Of a DNA stretch of 64,000 bases, positions 52,900 through 62,007 are shown one piece after another (within the stretch, counting starts at the first letter, position 1; every line of letters starts with the position of its first letter). Below the pieces are notes generated by a model that worked only from the letters and a program-made list of their open reading frames with translations, was not told the DNA's origin and searched no databases. This DNA comes from Paenibacillus ginsengarvi. GTDB taxonomy: Bacteria > Bacillota > Bacilli > Paenibacillales > NBRC-103111. Position numbers and translations under genes: made by a program. Location: contig NZ_RBAH01000032.1 of NCBI RefSeq assembly GCF_003626695.1, positions 1-64,000 on the forward strand, written 5' to 3'.

Positions 52900-53979
52900 A
52901 TGGAAGAGGAAATTTTCGGTTTATCTTCCGTTCCACAATATACCGGATTGACACGGGAAAGAGTAGCCGGCATTTTGAAAGGGATATCCAAGGTAAAAGC
53001 CGGGGTAATCGGGGACGCTTGCCTTGACGTGTACTGGCATGTCGATATGACGATCAGCGAGCTGTCCCGCGAGACGCCCCATTACAACTTGCCGGTCATC
53101 CGCGAAACGTTCGGCCCGGGTGCGGCGGGCAACGTAGCGAGCAATTTTCGCTCTATCGGCTGCCAGGAAGTAAGCATCTGCTCGATCGTCGGGGACGACT
53201 GGAGATGGACGCTGCTGAAAGATTCGCTGAAGCAGCGCGGCATTAACGATTCGTATACGTTGTCCGAAAAAGGCCGGGTCACTCCGGCCTACTGCAAAAC
53301 GATACTGCGCGGCTTACAGGATGCGGAGCAGGAGGCGCCGCGTATCGATTTCATCAATCTCGACGCCCCGTTTGACGCGATGCAGCGCAAACTCATTGGC
53401 GAGCTGGACAAAATGGCCGAGAACGTCGATATTATCAGCGTGACGGATCAGCTCAAATCGGGCGTGGTCGGCGATCTGCTGCGGGAACGCCTGAAATACT
53501 GGGCGTCCCGGGGCAAGCGGATCGTCGTCGATAGCCGGGAAAATATAGGCAAGTACAAAAACGTCATCGTGAAGCCGAACGAAATCGAGGTGCTTCGCTG
53601 GTGCTACGGCAGCCTGAAGTACCATCCGTCTTCGGAGAGCGAAATTATGAAGGCCGGCAAGCAGCTTGCGAGGGTCGTCGAGTCGCCTTGCTGCGTCACG
53701 CTTGGCGACAAAGGGGCGCTCTGGCTGGAGCAGGATGAAGTGACGTACGTGCCGACGGCTCCCGTCAAGCCGCCGATCGATATCGTGGGTGCGGGCGATA
53801 CGTTCTCCGCAGCGCTGTTGTCCGCGCTTGCCACCGGCTGCAGCGGTCCGGAGGCCGCCGCCTTCGCGCACCTCGCCGCCGCGGTGTCCGTCCGCAAGCT
53901 GGGCGGCGTCGGCGCGGCAACGCCGCAAGAAATTTTGCAGCGCTTCGACGAAACGGTCAAGCTGCAAAAAACGCACTGA
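52900..53979 (+). CDS. PfkB-family carbohydrate kinase (RfaE-like)
   Basis: 359 aa, ATG at 52900 after GGAAGGGAG. GDACLDVYWHVD near the start resembles the GDxxxDxYW of RfaE/HldE kinases. GPGAAGNVASNFRSIG and the ATP/anion-hole motif DIVGAGDTFSAAL carry the catalytic Asp. It phosphorylates a sugar in the cytoplasm. It lies between the mannosidase and a DapA-like aldolase, which suggests a kinase-aldolase pair, for instance for a keto-sugar acid. The substrate is not evident. Confidence 0.87.
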   Translation: MEEEIFGLSSVPQYTGLTRERVAGILKGISKVKAGVIGDACLDVYWHVDMTISELSRETPHYNLPVIRETFGPGAAGNVASNFRSIGCQEVSICSIVGDDWRWTLLKDSLKQRGINDSYTLSEKGRVTPAYCKTILRGLQDAEQEAPRIDFINLDAPFDAMQRKLIGELDKMAENVDIISVTDQLKSGVVGDLLRERLKYWASRGKRIVVDSRENIGKYKNVIVKPNEIEVLRWCYGSLKYHPSSESEIMKAGKQLARVVESPCCVTLGDKGALWLEQDEVTYVPTAPVKPPIDIVGAGDTFSAALLSALATGCSGPEAAAFAHLAAAVSVRKLGGVGAATPQEILQRFDETVKLQKTH

Positions 53980-54030
53980 GCCAAGCCGGTTCAGCCCGGA
54001 GGAGTCCAACCAGAAACGGGAGTGGATAGC

Positions 54031-54930
54031 ATGTCAATCGCATTTTCGAAATTTCGCGGCGTTTACGCGCTGCTGATGACCCCGTTCAAAATGAGTAAAG
54101 AGATCGATTGGGATAGCTACGACCGGTACGTCGACTGGCAGCTGTCGAAAAGCCCGAACGGCTTGTTCGCCGTATGCGGCAGCAGCGAAATGGAGCTGCT
54201 TACGCTGGAGGAGCGGCTGGCGCTCGCCGGGCGTGCCGCCGCAAGAGCGGGCGGCACCCCGGTGCTGGCGACGGCGAACGTAGATAGCGATCCGTCGAAG
54301 CACAAGGAAGAATTGCAGCGGATGGCCGAGACGGGCGTATCCGGTCTCGTGCTTATTCCGCCGGGCGCCATGGGCCAAGATCAGAACAAGCTGGCGGAAT
54401 ATATCGCAGGGCTTGCGGAGCTGTCGCCGCTGCCCGTATTCCTCTACGAATGCCCGCTCGCCTCGCCGCGCCATATCGATCCCGACGTGTATGGGACGCT
54501 GGCGGCGAAAAACGGGATAGCCGGCATCAAAGATACGACCTGCACGCCGGAAGGGATACAGGCGAAAATTGTAAGCGCTCCCGAAAGTCTTGTATTCCAG
54601 GCGAATATGTCGTTTTTGCGGGAGTCGGTTCGTGCGGGGGCGCAGGGGATTATGGCGACTACCGGTTCGGCGGCGGTTGATGTGCTGGCGGCGTATTGGC
54701 GCTCGGAGCAGGATGGCGATGAGGCGGCCGCGGAGGCGTGGCACGAGATGCTCGTCTTTTTGGATGGCGTGCTCGGCAAAGGCTATCCGGCAACCGCCAA
54801 ACATTTGGCCTCGCTTCGCGGAGCCGCGATGGAAACCGTCACGCGCAAAAGCAAGGGCATGAACGAATCGGCGGCAAAAGGCGTAGCCGTCTGGCTTCGG
54901 GCGGCCGAGCGGATGCTGAGCCGCGGCTGA
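54031..54930 (+). CDS. DapA/NanA-superfamily class I aldolase or lyase
   Basis: 299 aa from the ATG at 54031 (CGGGAG nine bases upstream). TIM barrel with the superfamily's catalytic Tyr139 (FLYECP) and Schiff-base Lys167 (GIKDTT); the early GSSEMELLTLEER replaces the GTTGE loop. Members condense or cleave pyruvate with aldehydes (dihydrodipicolinate synthase, N-acetylneuraminate lyase, keto-deoxy sugar acid aldolases). The changed loop and the kinase neighbour favour a catabolic aldolase over lysine synthesis. Confidence 0.85.
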   Translation: MSIAFSKFRGVYALLMTPFKMSKEIDWDSYDRYVDWQLSKSPNGLFAVCGSSEMELLTLEERLALAGRAAARAGGTPVLATANVDSDPSKHKEELQRMAETGVSGLVLIPPGAMGQDQNKLAEYIAGLAELSPLPVFLYECPLASPRHIDPDVYGTLAAKNGIAGIKDTTCTPEGIQAKIVSAPESLVFQANMSFLRESVRAGAQGIMATTGSAAVDVLAAYWRSEQDGDEAAAEAWHEMLVFLDGVLGKGYPATAKHLASLRGAAMETVTRKSKGMNESAAKGVAVWLRAAERMLSRG

Positions 54931-55081
54931 GGCGAAAAATTTACAATCGTTTAACATGCAACTTTGTTCTTGTTGATCTATAATTTTAATCATTAAGAAA
55001 ATTGGTTTTACACCGCTTCTGAAGTTCGGGTTTTCGGCGGTGGCCGAAGACTTTTACCGGTCTGCCTAGGGGGAATGTTTT

Positions 55082-58060
55082 TTGCTTAACGTATTGCGCA
55101 AATATACGGTTTCCATCATAGTCACCGTCCTTTTGCTGGCGGGGTTCCTGTGGTGGTATCAGTCTCGGGGGTTCAGCGACACGGCGATGGCCGAGGTTCC
55201 CGAGTACGGCGATGTAGACGAAAGCTCCATACTGGCCGGCAGCGGGGCGGGCTCGAAGCTGGAGCCCTCCTATACGGCTTATATGGGGCAAACGGGAAAA
55301 AGCGGTGCGGCGGATGCGTCGGGCGCGCGTTTTGTCATCCGCGGTGCGGATTACAAGGCAATCAGCCCGACCGGCGCGGCCAAAAGGAGCGATCCCGAAG
55401 GACGCATGGGCGATGTAGTAGCACTGACGGACGAAGGCGGCTGGGTCGAGTACGAGGTGCAGATCGCCGCAGCCGGCTATTATCAGCTGGGGACGACCTA
55501 TTACGCGCTCGAGGGCAAAGGGTCCTCGATCCAGAGAAGCGTGTTGATCGACGGGAGTTTTCCGTTCTCCCAAACGAAGCGGCTCGTGTTCCCGAGAATG
55601 TGGAAGGAAGCGGGGGAGCCCTGGTTTGACCGGATGGGCAACGAGTTCAATCCGAAGCAGGCGGAAGTATTCGGTTGGCAATACCGCGATTTCCGGGACC
55701 CGGAGGCGCGTATTGCGGAGCCGTTCCGGTATTATTTGACGAAGGGCGTCCATACGGTGCGCATCGGCTACATTCGCGAGCCGGCCGCGATCGGCGAATT
55801 GCGGGTGTTCTCGCCTGCCGTGCTGCCGACCTATGCGGACGTTTCTGCGATGTATAAGCAGAAAGGGTACAAAGAGGCGTCCGATACGCTGATCAAGGTA
55901 CAGGCGGAGTCCGCGGCCTTGAAATCCGACCCGACGCTGCGGCGGACGGACGACCGCGAGCCGGCCAGCGAGCCGTTCGACAAAAGCGTCATCCGGCTCA
56001 ATACGATCGGAGGCGGCTCGTGGCGCGACGGCAGCCAGTGGCTGGAGTGGGAAGTGGAAGCGCCAGAATCGGCGCTGTATAACCTCGGCTCCCGTTTTGC
56101 CGCCAAATGGCTGAACCAGGTGCCGGTGCAGCGGACGTTATATGTCGATGGGGCCATCCCGTTCCGCGAGATGAACAGTGTCAATTTTCCGTATGCGAGC
56201 TCGTGGCAGGTGGGCGGCTTCGGCAATACGGACACCCCTTACTTGTTTTACCTCGAGAAAGGCAAGCACCGCATTCGGCTGGAAGTGCAGGTCGGCCAGC
56301 TCGGACCGGTGTTCGAGATCATGCAGGACGTATCGACCAAGATGTCCTACTTGAACCGGGAAGTCATTATGATTACGGGGACGAACCCCGACCCGAACCG
56401 CGAGTGGGAGCTGGAGAAAAGCATTCCGAACCTGGTGCCCAGACTGCATCTGATGGCGCGGGATCTGGACCGTGCAGTCCAAACGATGTATGAACTCGGC
56501 GTCAAGAAGGGCAGCACGGAGCTGGCTTCCATCCTGATGGCGCGCGATCTGATGATTGATCTGGCGGCGAAGACGGATACGATTCCGAAGCGGATCGACA
56601 GCTTCTCCACGACGCAGACGTCACTCAGCTCCTGGATTACGTCGATGAACAAGCAGAAGCTGCAGCTCGACTATCTGATCGTCAAATCGCCGGACCGCAA
56701 GTGGCCGGCTGCAAACGCAGGGCCGCTGACGACGTTTGGGCTCGGCGTATACGACTTCTTCACTTCATTTACGAAAGATTACCGCAGTATCGGTTCGACG
56801 CGCGAGGACGACGGCAATACGCTCAAAGTATGGGTCGCCCGCGGACGGGACTGGGTCCAGTTGATCAAGCAAATGGCCGACGACGATTTTACGGCGAAAA
56901 CGGGCATCAACGTCGAAGTGAACATCATTCCGACCGGCTCGATGAATCTGTTCATGCTGGCGATGACTTCGGGCAAGGCGCCCGACGTGGCGCTGGGTGT
57001 CGATGCGAGCATTCCGATCGATTTCGCGCTGCGCGGCGGACTCGTCGACCTTGGCCAATTCTCGGACTATAACAGCATCGCTTCGAGATACCGGCCCGGC
57101 GCTCTTACTCCTTACCGGTTCCAGAGCGGCAACTATGCGCTGCCGGAAAACCAGAACTTTTACATGATGTTTTACCGCAAGGATATTATGGAAGAGCTCG
57201 GCATCAAGAAGATTCCGGAAACGTGGCAGGAAGTGATGGACATCATTCCAAAGCTTCAGCAGAACGGCATGGACTTCTACTATCCGCACGACACCGCGGG
57301 CGCGGCAGCCCAATTTGCGCCGTTCCTGTTCCAGCTCGGCGGGGACTTCTACAGCGGAGGCGGCAAAAATTCGGCGCTCGATACGCCGCAAGCGCTGTCG
57401 GCGATGAAGATGTGGAGCGGGTTTTACACGAATTACAAAATCAGCAAGGAAGCGAGCTTCTACAATCGCTTCCGTACGGGCGAAATGCCGATCGGCGTCG
57501 CCGATTACCAGACGTACATGCAGCTTTCGACAGCGGCTCCCGAGCTGACCGGCTGGTGGGAAATGCGGCCGATTCCGGGCATTCGCCGGGCGGACGGCGT
57601 GATCGACCGCTCGATGGGCGGCGCTTCGCAAACCGGCGTCATCTTCAGCACGACGAAGAAGGAACAGGACTCGTGGGAGTTTCTGAAGTGGTGGACGAGT
57701 GCGCCGGTGCAGGAGCGGTTCGGCAGCGAGCTGGAGGCGATTATGGGCACCGAGGCGCGCTGGAATACGGCGAACGTGGAGGCGCTGCAAAACTTGCCGT
57801 GGCCGCAGGCCGACATTAACGCGATCCTGCAGCAGTGGGATTGGTTCAAGGAACGGGAAATCGTTCCCGGCGACTATTACACGACCCGTTATATTAACAA
57901 CATCTGGAACGAAATCGTGCTGAACGGGAAAAACACCCGCGAGGCGCTGGAGGACGGCGTGAAAGAAATCAACAAGGAAATTCGCAAAAAACGGAAGGAG
58001 TTCCGGCTGGACGAAGAGCAGACTTCGGCAGCGGCGGACGGGGGAGGTGGCAGCCGATGA
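55082..58060 (+). CDS. Membrane-anchored multidomain ABC binding protein
   Basis: 992 aa. The TTG at 55082 has GGGGGA nine bases upstream. There is one N-terminal membrane anchor (about 8-25) and no lipobox, unlike the other binding proteins here. Two galactose-binding-like beta domains span about 60-250 and 275-430 (GGWVEYEVQIAAAGYYQLG and SQWLEWEVEAPESALYNLG, each with SVLIDGSFPF or TLYVDGAIPF). A helical spacer lies at about 440-560, and a family 1 solute-binding domain at about 590-970 (LKVWVARGRDWVQLIKQM, SGKAPDVALGVDASIP, FMMFYRKDIMEELGI). It probably presents a polysaccharide fragment to the two permeases behind it. Its stop overlaps the permease start. Confidence 0.85.
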   Translation: MLNVLRKYTVSIIVTVLLLAGFLWWYQSRGFSDTAMAEVPEYGDVDESSILAGSGAGSKLEPSYTAYMGQTGKSGAADASGARFVIRGADYKAISPTGAAKRSDPEGRMGDVVALTDEGGWVEYEVQIAAAGYYQLGTTYYALEGKGSSIQRSVLIDGSFPFSQTKRLVFPRMWKEAGEPWFDRMGNEFNPKQAEVFGWQYRDFRDPEARIAEPFRYYLTKGVHTVRIGYIREPAAIGELRVFSPAVLPTYADVSAMYKQKGYKEASDTLIKVQAESAALKSDPTLRRTDDREPASEPFDKSVIRLNTIGGGSWRDGSQWLEWEVEAPESALYNLGSRFAAKWLNQVPVQRTLYVDGAIPFREMNSVNFPYASSWQVGGFGNTDTPYLFYLEKGKHRIRLEVQVGQLGPVFEIMQDVSTKMSYLNREVIMITGTNPDPNREWELEKSIPNLVPRLHLMARDLDRAVQTMYELGVKKGSTELASILMARDLMIDLAAKTDTIPKRIDSFSTTQTSLSSWITSMNKQKLQLDYLIVKSPDRKWPAANAGPLTTFGLGVYDFFTSFTKDYRSIGSTREDDGNTLKVWVARGRDWVQLIKQMADDDFTAKTGINVEVNIIPTGSMNLFMLAMTSGKAPDVALGVDASIPIDFALRGGLVDLGQFSDYNSIASRYRPGALTPYRFQSGNYALPENQNFYMMFYRKDIMEELGIKKIPETWQEVMDIIPKLQQNGMDFYYPHDTAGAAAQFAPFLFQLGGDFYSGGGKNSALDTPQALSAMKMWSGFYTNYKISKEASFYNRFRTGEMPIGVADYQTYMQLSTAAPELTGWWEMRPIPGIRRADGVIDRSMGGASQTGVIFSTTKKEQDSWEFLKWWTSAPVQERFGSELEAIMGTEARWNTANVEALQNLPWPQADINAILQQWDWFKEREIVPGDYYTTRYINNIWNEIVLNGKNTREALEDGVKEINKEIRKKRKEFRLDEEQTSAAADGGGGSR

Positions 58061-59007
58061 GCGAAACGGCCGTAAGCGCGAAAACGAAGCAAAAAACAAA
58101 GGCGGATAAGCAGCCCGGTTTGTGGGCCCGTCTGCTGCGGCACCGCACCTCGATCCTGTTTCTCGCGCCGTTCTTCCTGCTGTTCCTGATCTTTACGGTC
58201 ATCCCGGTGTTTACCGCAGCCGGGATGAGCCTCACGTACTACAACATACTCGAGCCGGCCCGCTGGGTCGGATTGGAAAATTTCAAGCAGCTGTTTCTGG
58301 ACGACGACATTTTCCTGAAAGCGATCGGCAATACGCTGACGTTCGCCGTCTTCACCGGCCCGCTCGGTTACTGTATGTCGTTCATACTGGCGTGGCTGAT
58401 CAGCAACATTCCGCAAAAGTACCGCTTTTTCTTTACGCTTTGCTTTTACACGCCGGCCATTACGAGCTCAGTTGCGATGTCGGTCGTCTGGCTGTATTTG
58501 TTCTCCGGCGACCGCTATGGTCTCATCAACCACTGGCTGATGAAGATCGGCGTGTTCGACGAGCCGTGGCTGTGGCTGCAGGACGTCAGCACGATTATGC
58601 CGGTCATTATTATCGTCGCCCTGTGGACCAGCATGGGGACCGGCTTTCTCGCCTTCCTGGCGGGGCTGACCAACGTGTCGCCGGAGCTGTACGAAGCGGG
58701 CGTCATCGACGGCGTCCGGTACCGCTGGCAGGAGCTGTGGTACATTACGCTGCCCTCGGTCAAGCCGCAGCTGCTGTTCGGCGCAGTGCTTACGATCGTG
58801 TCGTCGCTGCAGGTGTACGACATCAGCATGACGCTGGCCGGGTTTCCGAGCACGCTGTACGCCGGTCACACGATTATGACTCATCTATACGACTACGCCT
58901 TCGTCCGTTTCGAGATGGGATACGCCGCGGCGATCGCCGTCGTGCTGTTCCTGCTTATGGTCGGGCTGAACCGGCTGATCTTCAACATACTCGGAGAAAG
59001 GGATTGA
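58057..59007 (+). CDS. Sugar ABC permease (MalF type)
   Basis: 316 aa; the ATG at 58057 overlaps the previous stop (ATGA) and follows GGGGGAGG. Six membrane helices. The EAA-type loop is EAGVIDGVRYRWQELWYITL. N-terminal lysine-rich tail. It forms the channel with the next gene's product; no ATPase is present, so MsmX-type sharing is likely. Confidence 0.92.
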   Translation: MSETAVSAKTKQKTKADKQPGLWARLLRHRTSILFLAPFFLLFLIFTVIPVFTAAGMSLTYYNILEPARWVGLENFKQLFLDDDIFLKAIGNTLTFAVFTGPLGYCMSFILAWLISNIPQKYRFFFTLCFYTPAITSSVAMSVVWLYLFSGDRYGLINHWLMKIGVFDEPWLWLQDVSTIMPVIIIVALWTSMGTGFLAFLAGLTNVSPELYEAGVIDGVRYRWQELWYITLPSVKPQLLFGAVLTIVSSLQVYDISMTLAGFPSTLYAGHTIMTHLYDYAFVRFEMGYAAAIAVVLFLLMVGLNRLIFNILGERD

Positions 59008-59011
59008 GGCA

Positions 59012-59887
59012 GTGGTTAGTCGATCTTCGCTCATAAATGGGGGCCGGTTCGATTGGAGCGGGATGGTCCTGTACACGTTGCTGACCTTCTTCGGTCTGCT
59101 CATGCTCGCTCCGCTCGTCTATTTGGCGGTGACGGCATTTAAGCCGGTTTCGGAGTTGTTTCTGTTCCCGCCGAGATTTTTCGTTATCAACCCGACGCTG
59201 CAAAATTTCAAGGAGCTGCTGTTCGCGGCGACGAGCTCGGTCGTTCCGTTCTCCCGTTATATTTTCAACAGTATCGTCGTTTCGTTTCTCGTCGTCACTA
59301 TCGGGATCGTCATCAGCACGATGGCGGCTTACCCGCTCAGCAAACATAAGGAGCTGCCGTTCCGTAGAGGGCTGTTCAGCCTGATCGTGCTCGCGCTTAT
59401 GTTTGCGCCGCAAGTGACGCAAATTCCGCAATATATCGTCATGTCGAAGCTGGGGCTCATGGACACGTATTTCGCTCTCGTGCTGCCGATGCTCGCTTCG
59501 CCGATGGGCCTGTTCCTGATGAAGCAGTTTCTCGACCAGATCCCGGACGCGCTGCTGGAGGCGGCGCGGATGGACGGTGCGAGCGAATGGCGCACGTATG
59601 TGTCTATCGTCGTTCCGCTGCTGCAGCCGGCGATCGCCACGCTGATGCTGCTTAATTTTATCGCCGCGTGGAACGATCCTTGGGCTTCGACCGTGTATAC
59701 GACGACCGACCAGATGAAAACATTGCCGTTCGCGATCAGCACGATCAGCGGCGGTTACGGCGTCGTCGCCCGTACGGGCGCTCTGGCTGCGGCCAGCTTC
59801 CTGATGATCGTGCCGACACTCGTCATGTTCATCATCACGCAGCGCCGGGTGCTCGAGACGATGGCCCATTCGGGAATCAAGGCTTAG
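59012..59887 (+). CDS. Sugar ABC permease (MalG type)
   Basis: 291 aa, GTG at 59012 five bases after the previous stop. Six membrane helices with the EAA-type loop EAARMDGASEWRTYVSIVVP and the typical end QRRVLETMAHSGIKA. It pairs with the preceding permease. Confidence 0.92.
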   Translation: MVSRSSLINGGRFDWSGMVLYTLLTFFGLLMLAPLVYLAVTAFKPVSELFLFPPRFFVINPTLQNFKELLFAATSSVVPFSRYIFNSIVVSFLVVTIGIVISTMAAYPLSKHKELPFRRGLFSLIVLALMFAPQVTQIPQYIVMSKLGLMDTYFALVLPMLASPMGLFLMKQFLDQIPDALLEAARMDGASEWRTYVSIVVPLLQPAIATLMLLNFIAAWNDPWASTVYTTTDQMKTLPFAISTISGGYGVVARTGALAAASFLMIVPTLVMFIITQRRVLETMAHSGIKA

Positions 59888-59898
59888 GGGGAGTCCAC

Positions 59899-61383
59899 TT
59901 GAGAGTTTACAAACGCCTCGCGCTGGCGCTCGCCGCCGTGCTGGCGACACTTGGCATCGGATCGCCGGCCGCGCTGGCGGCTACGCCTTACCAGGGGTAT
60001 ACGTACAATCACAAATTCGAACCGGTCTCCTCGCTGAACGGTTATGTGTATACGGATTCGATCGACGGCTTCGACAACGAGGGCGGCCCTTTGAACAAGC
60101 CGCAGGACTTGTATATTGCGGGCGACGATACGCTGTATATCGCCGATACGGGCAACAACCGGATCGTGCATCTGGACGCGAACAAACGGCTGCTTGGCAC
60201 GTACGGCGCCGCCGAAGGCAGCGGGAAGCTGAACGGGCCGAAAGGGGTCTTCGCCACGCCGGACGGCGATGTATACGTAGCCGATACGAAAAACAGCCGG
60301 ATCGCCGTATTCGACAAAAGCGGGAAGTTTACGAAGGAATTTCGCGCTCCGGAAAGCCCGCTGCTCGGCAAAGACTTTCTGTATTTGCCGAGCAAGCTGA
60401 TCGTCGACAAACGCGGCTACTTGTTCATCGTCTGCGACGGTTTGTACCAGGGGCTGCTCCAGCTCGATCCGGACGGTTTGTTCGCCGGCTTTTTCGGAGC
60501 CAATCACGTGCCGTTCAGCATGACCCGCGTTTTAACCAACCTGATCGCAACGAAGGAGCAGAAGGCACAGATCGCGGGCGAGAAACCGCCGGAGTTTTCT
60601 AATCTCTATCAAGATCAGGAAGGATTTATTTACACTACCACGCTTGGTATCGAAACGCTGCAGATCAAACGGCTCAGCGCCGTTGGCGTCGATACGCTGA
60701 ACGAGCAGGAATCCGCGCTCGGCCGCTACGGCGACTATCGGATGAGAGTGATGGGCGAGAAGCGCAAAGTCAATTCGTTCGTCGATGTGACGGTAAGCGC
60801 CCAAGGGTTCATTACGGCGCTTGATCTCATTACGGGCCGGGCGTTTCAATACGACAGCCTGGGCAATCTGCTGTTCCAGTTCGGCGGAATCGGCGTGCAG
60901 AACGGCCTGTTCATCACCCCTTCGAGCATCGCCCAAACGTCGGACGGCACGATCTACGTCGCCGACGAATCGCGAAACCGGATCGACCGGTTCCGGATTA
61001 CCGCCTTCGGGGAACTGGTGCACAAGGCATCCGTCCTGTACTCCGACGGCCGGTACGAGGAGGCGCAGCAGCCGTGGGCGGAAGTGGCGAAGCTGAACAG
61101 CAATTACAATCTGGCCTACGTCGCCATCGGCAAGTCGCTCTACAAGCAGGAGAAATACAAGGAAGCGCTCGTCTACTTCAAACAGGCAAGAGCGTACAAC
61201 GAATATTCGAACGCTTTTTTGGAGCAGCGCAAGCTGTTTCTGCGGGAGCATTTCGCCGAGGCGGTCGCGATTATTATCGCGGCGGCGGTGCTGCTTAGAT
61301 TGCTGCTCGGATGGAGGCGCAGAAGGCGCAAGCGGGCGACCTTGGTTTCGGCTGCGGCAACGGGAAGAGGAGGTGCCTCATGA
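59899..61383 (+). CDS. Secreted membrane-anchored NHL-repeat and TPR protein
   Basis: 494 aa from the TTG at 59899 (GGGGGAG upstream); the frame is open to 59668 but that overlaps the permease gene. A signal peptide (1-26) is followed by NHL-type beta-propeller repeats (LNKPQDLYIAGDDTLYIADT, LNGPKGVFATPDGDVYVADT, ITPSSIAQTSDGTIYVADES). Two TPR-like helix pairs (about 375-445, YSDGRYEEAQQPWAEVAKLN) precede a final membrane helix and a basic Arg/Lys tail (RRRRRKR). The propeller should lie outside the membrane. Its role in a transporter operon is unknown; binding the carbohydrate or scaffolding the importer are possible. Confidence 0.82.
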   Translation: MRVYKRLALALAAVLATLGIGSPAALAATPYQGYTYNHKFEPVSSLNGYVYTDSIDGFDNEGGPLNKPQDLYIAGDDTLYIADTGNNRIVHLDANKRLLGTYGAAEGSGKLNGPKGVFATPDGDVYVADTKNSRIAVFDKSGKFTKEFRAPESPLLGKDFLYLPSKLIVDKRGYLFIVCDGLYQGLLQLDPDGLFAGFFGANHVPFSMTRVLTNLIATKEQKAQIAGEKPPEFSNLYQDQEGFIYTTTLGIETLQIKRLSAVGVDTLNEQESALGRYGDYRMRVMGEKRKVNSFVDVTVSAQGFITALDLITGRAFQYDSLGNLLFQFGGIGVQNGLFITPSSIAQTSDGTIYVADESRNRIDRFRITAFGELVHKASVLYSDGRYEEAQQPWAEVAKLNSNYNLAYVAIGKSLYKQEKYKEALVYFKQARAYNEYSNAFLEQRKLFLREHFAEAVAIIIAAAVLLRLLLGWRRRRRKRATLVSAAATGRGGAS

Positions 61384-61994
61384 GCACGTGGAAAATGGCG
61401 GGCCAGGTGCTGGCGCATCCGATCGATTTTTTTTACGACCTGCAAGAGCCGGGCAAAGCCCGGTACCGCGATGCGGCGGTACTGATCGCGCTGGCGATGG
61501 CGGTGCGCATCCTGTCGCTCTCGCTCTCCGGTTTCCTGTTCCAGCGCCGGGAGGCGTTCGAGATTTCGTTCGTCACCGAAGCCGTGTCGATCCTCATCTT
61601 GTGGCTGACCTGGTCGATCGCCAACTGGGGAATCAGCACGATCCAGGAGGGCGAGGGCAAGTTCAAGGAAATTTTGGTCGGCAGCGCTTTTGCGCTTACC
61701 CCGTACATCCTGCTCACGCTCCCGATCTCGCTGCTGTCGAACGCGATGTCGATGAAGGAATGGGCCGTGTACTTGTTTATGACGTCGTTCGTTTTCCTAT
61801 GGGTGGCGTATCTGCTTATTATGAAAGTGAAAATTTTGCACGACTTCAATTTATACAAATTGCTGTTCATCTTGGCTCTGACGATTATCGGCATGCTCAT
61901 TATATGGTTCGTTATCATTTTGTTTTACGGACTCGTCAATCAGGCGATCAATTTCGTCGTCGGTCTGATTACGGAAATCCGCTTCCGCTTGTAG
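61380..61994 (+). CDS. Yip1-family membrane protein
   Basis: 204 aa from the ATG at 61380, overlapping the previous stop, with AGAGGAGG upstream. Start WKMAGQVLAHPIDFFYDLQEP, then five to six membrane helices typical of the Yip1/YIP1 domain (LIALAMAVRILSLSLSGFLF, EGEGKFKEILVGSAFALTPY). The bacterial family has no defined role. Its fixed position between the NHL protein and the DUF5696 protein suggests a membrane accessory of the importer. Confidence 0.82.
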   Translation: MSTWKMAGQVLAHPIDFFYDLQEPGKARYRDAAVLIALAMAVRILSLSLSGFLFQRREAFEISFVTEAVSILILWLTWSIANWGISTIQEGEGKFKEILVGSAFALTPYILLTLPISLLSNAMSMKEWAVYLFMTSFVFLWVAYLLIMKVKILHDFNLYKLLFILALTIIGMLIIWFVIILFYGLVNQAINFVVGLITEIRFRL

Positions 61995-62007
61995 AAGGAG
62001 GGAACGC

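Noticed and set aside
54930-55081. Promoter with TATAAT in front of the multidomain binding protein
   Set aside because: A TATAAT is present near 54980, but no acceptable -35 hexamer lies at the right distance, so I did not list it.
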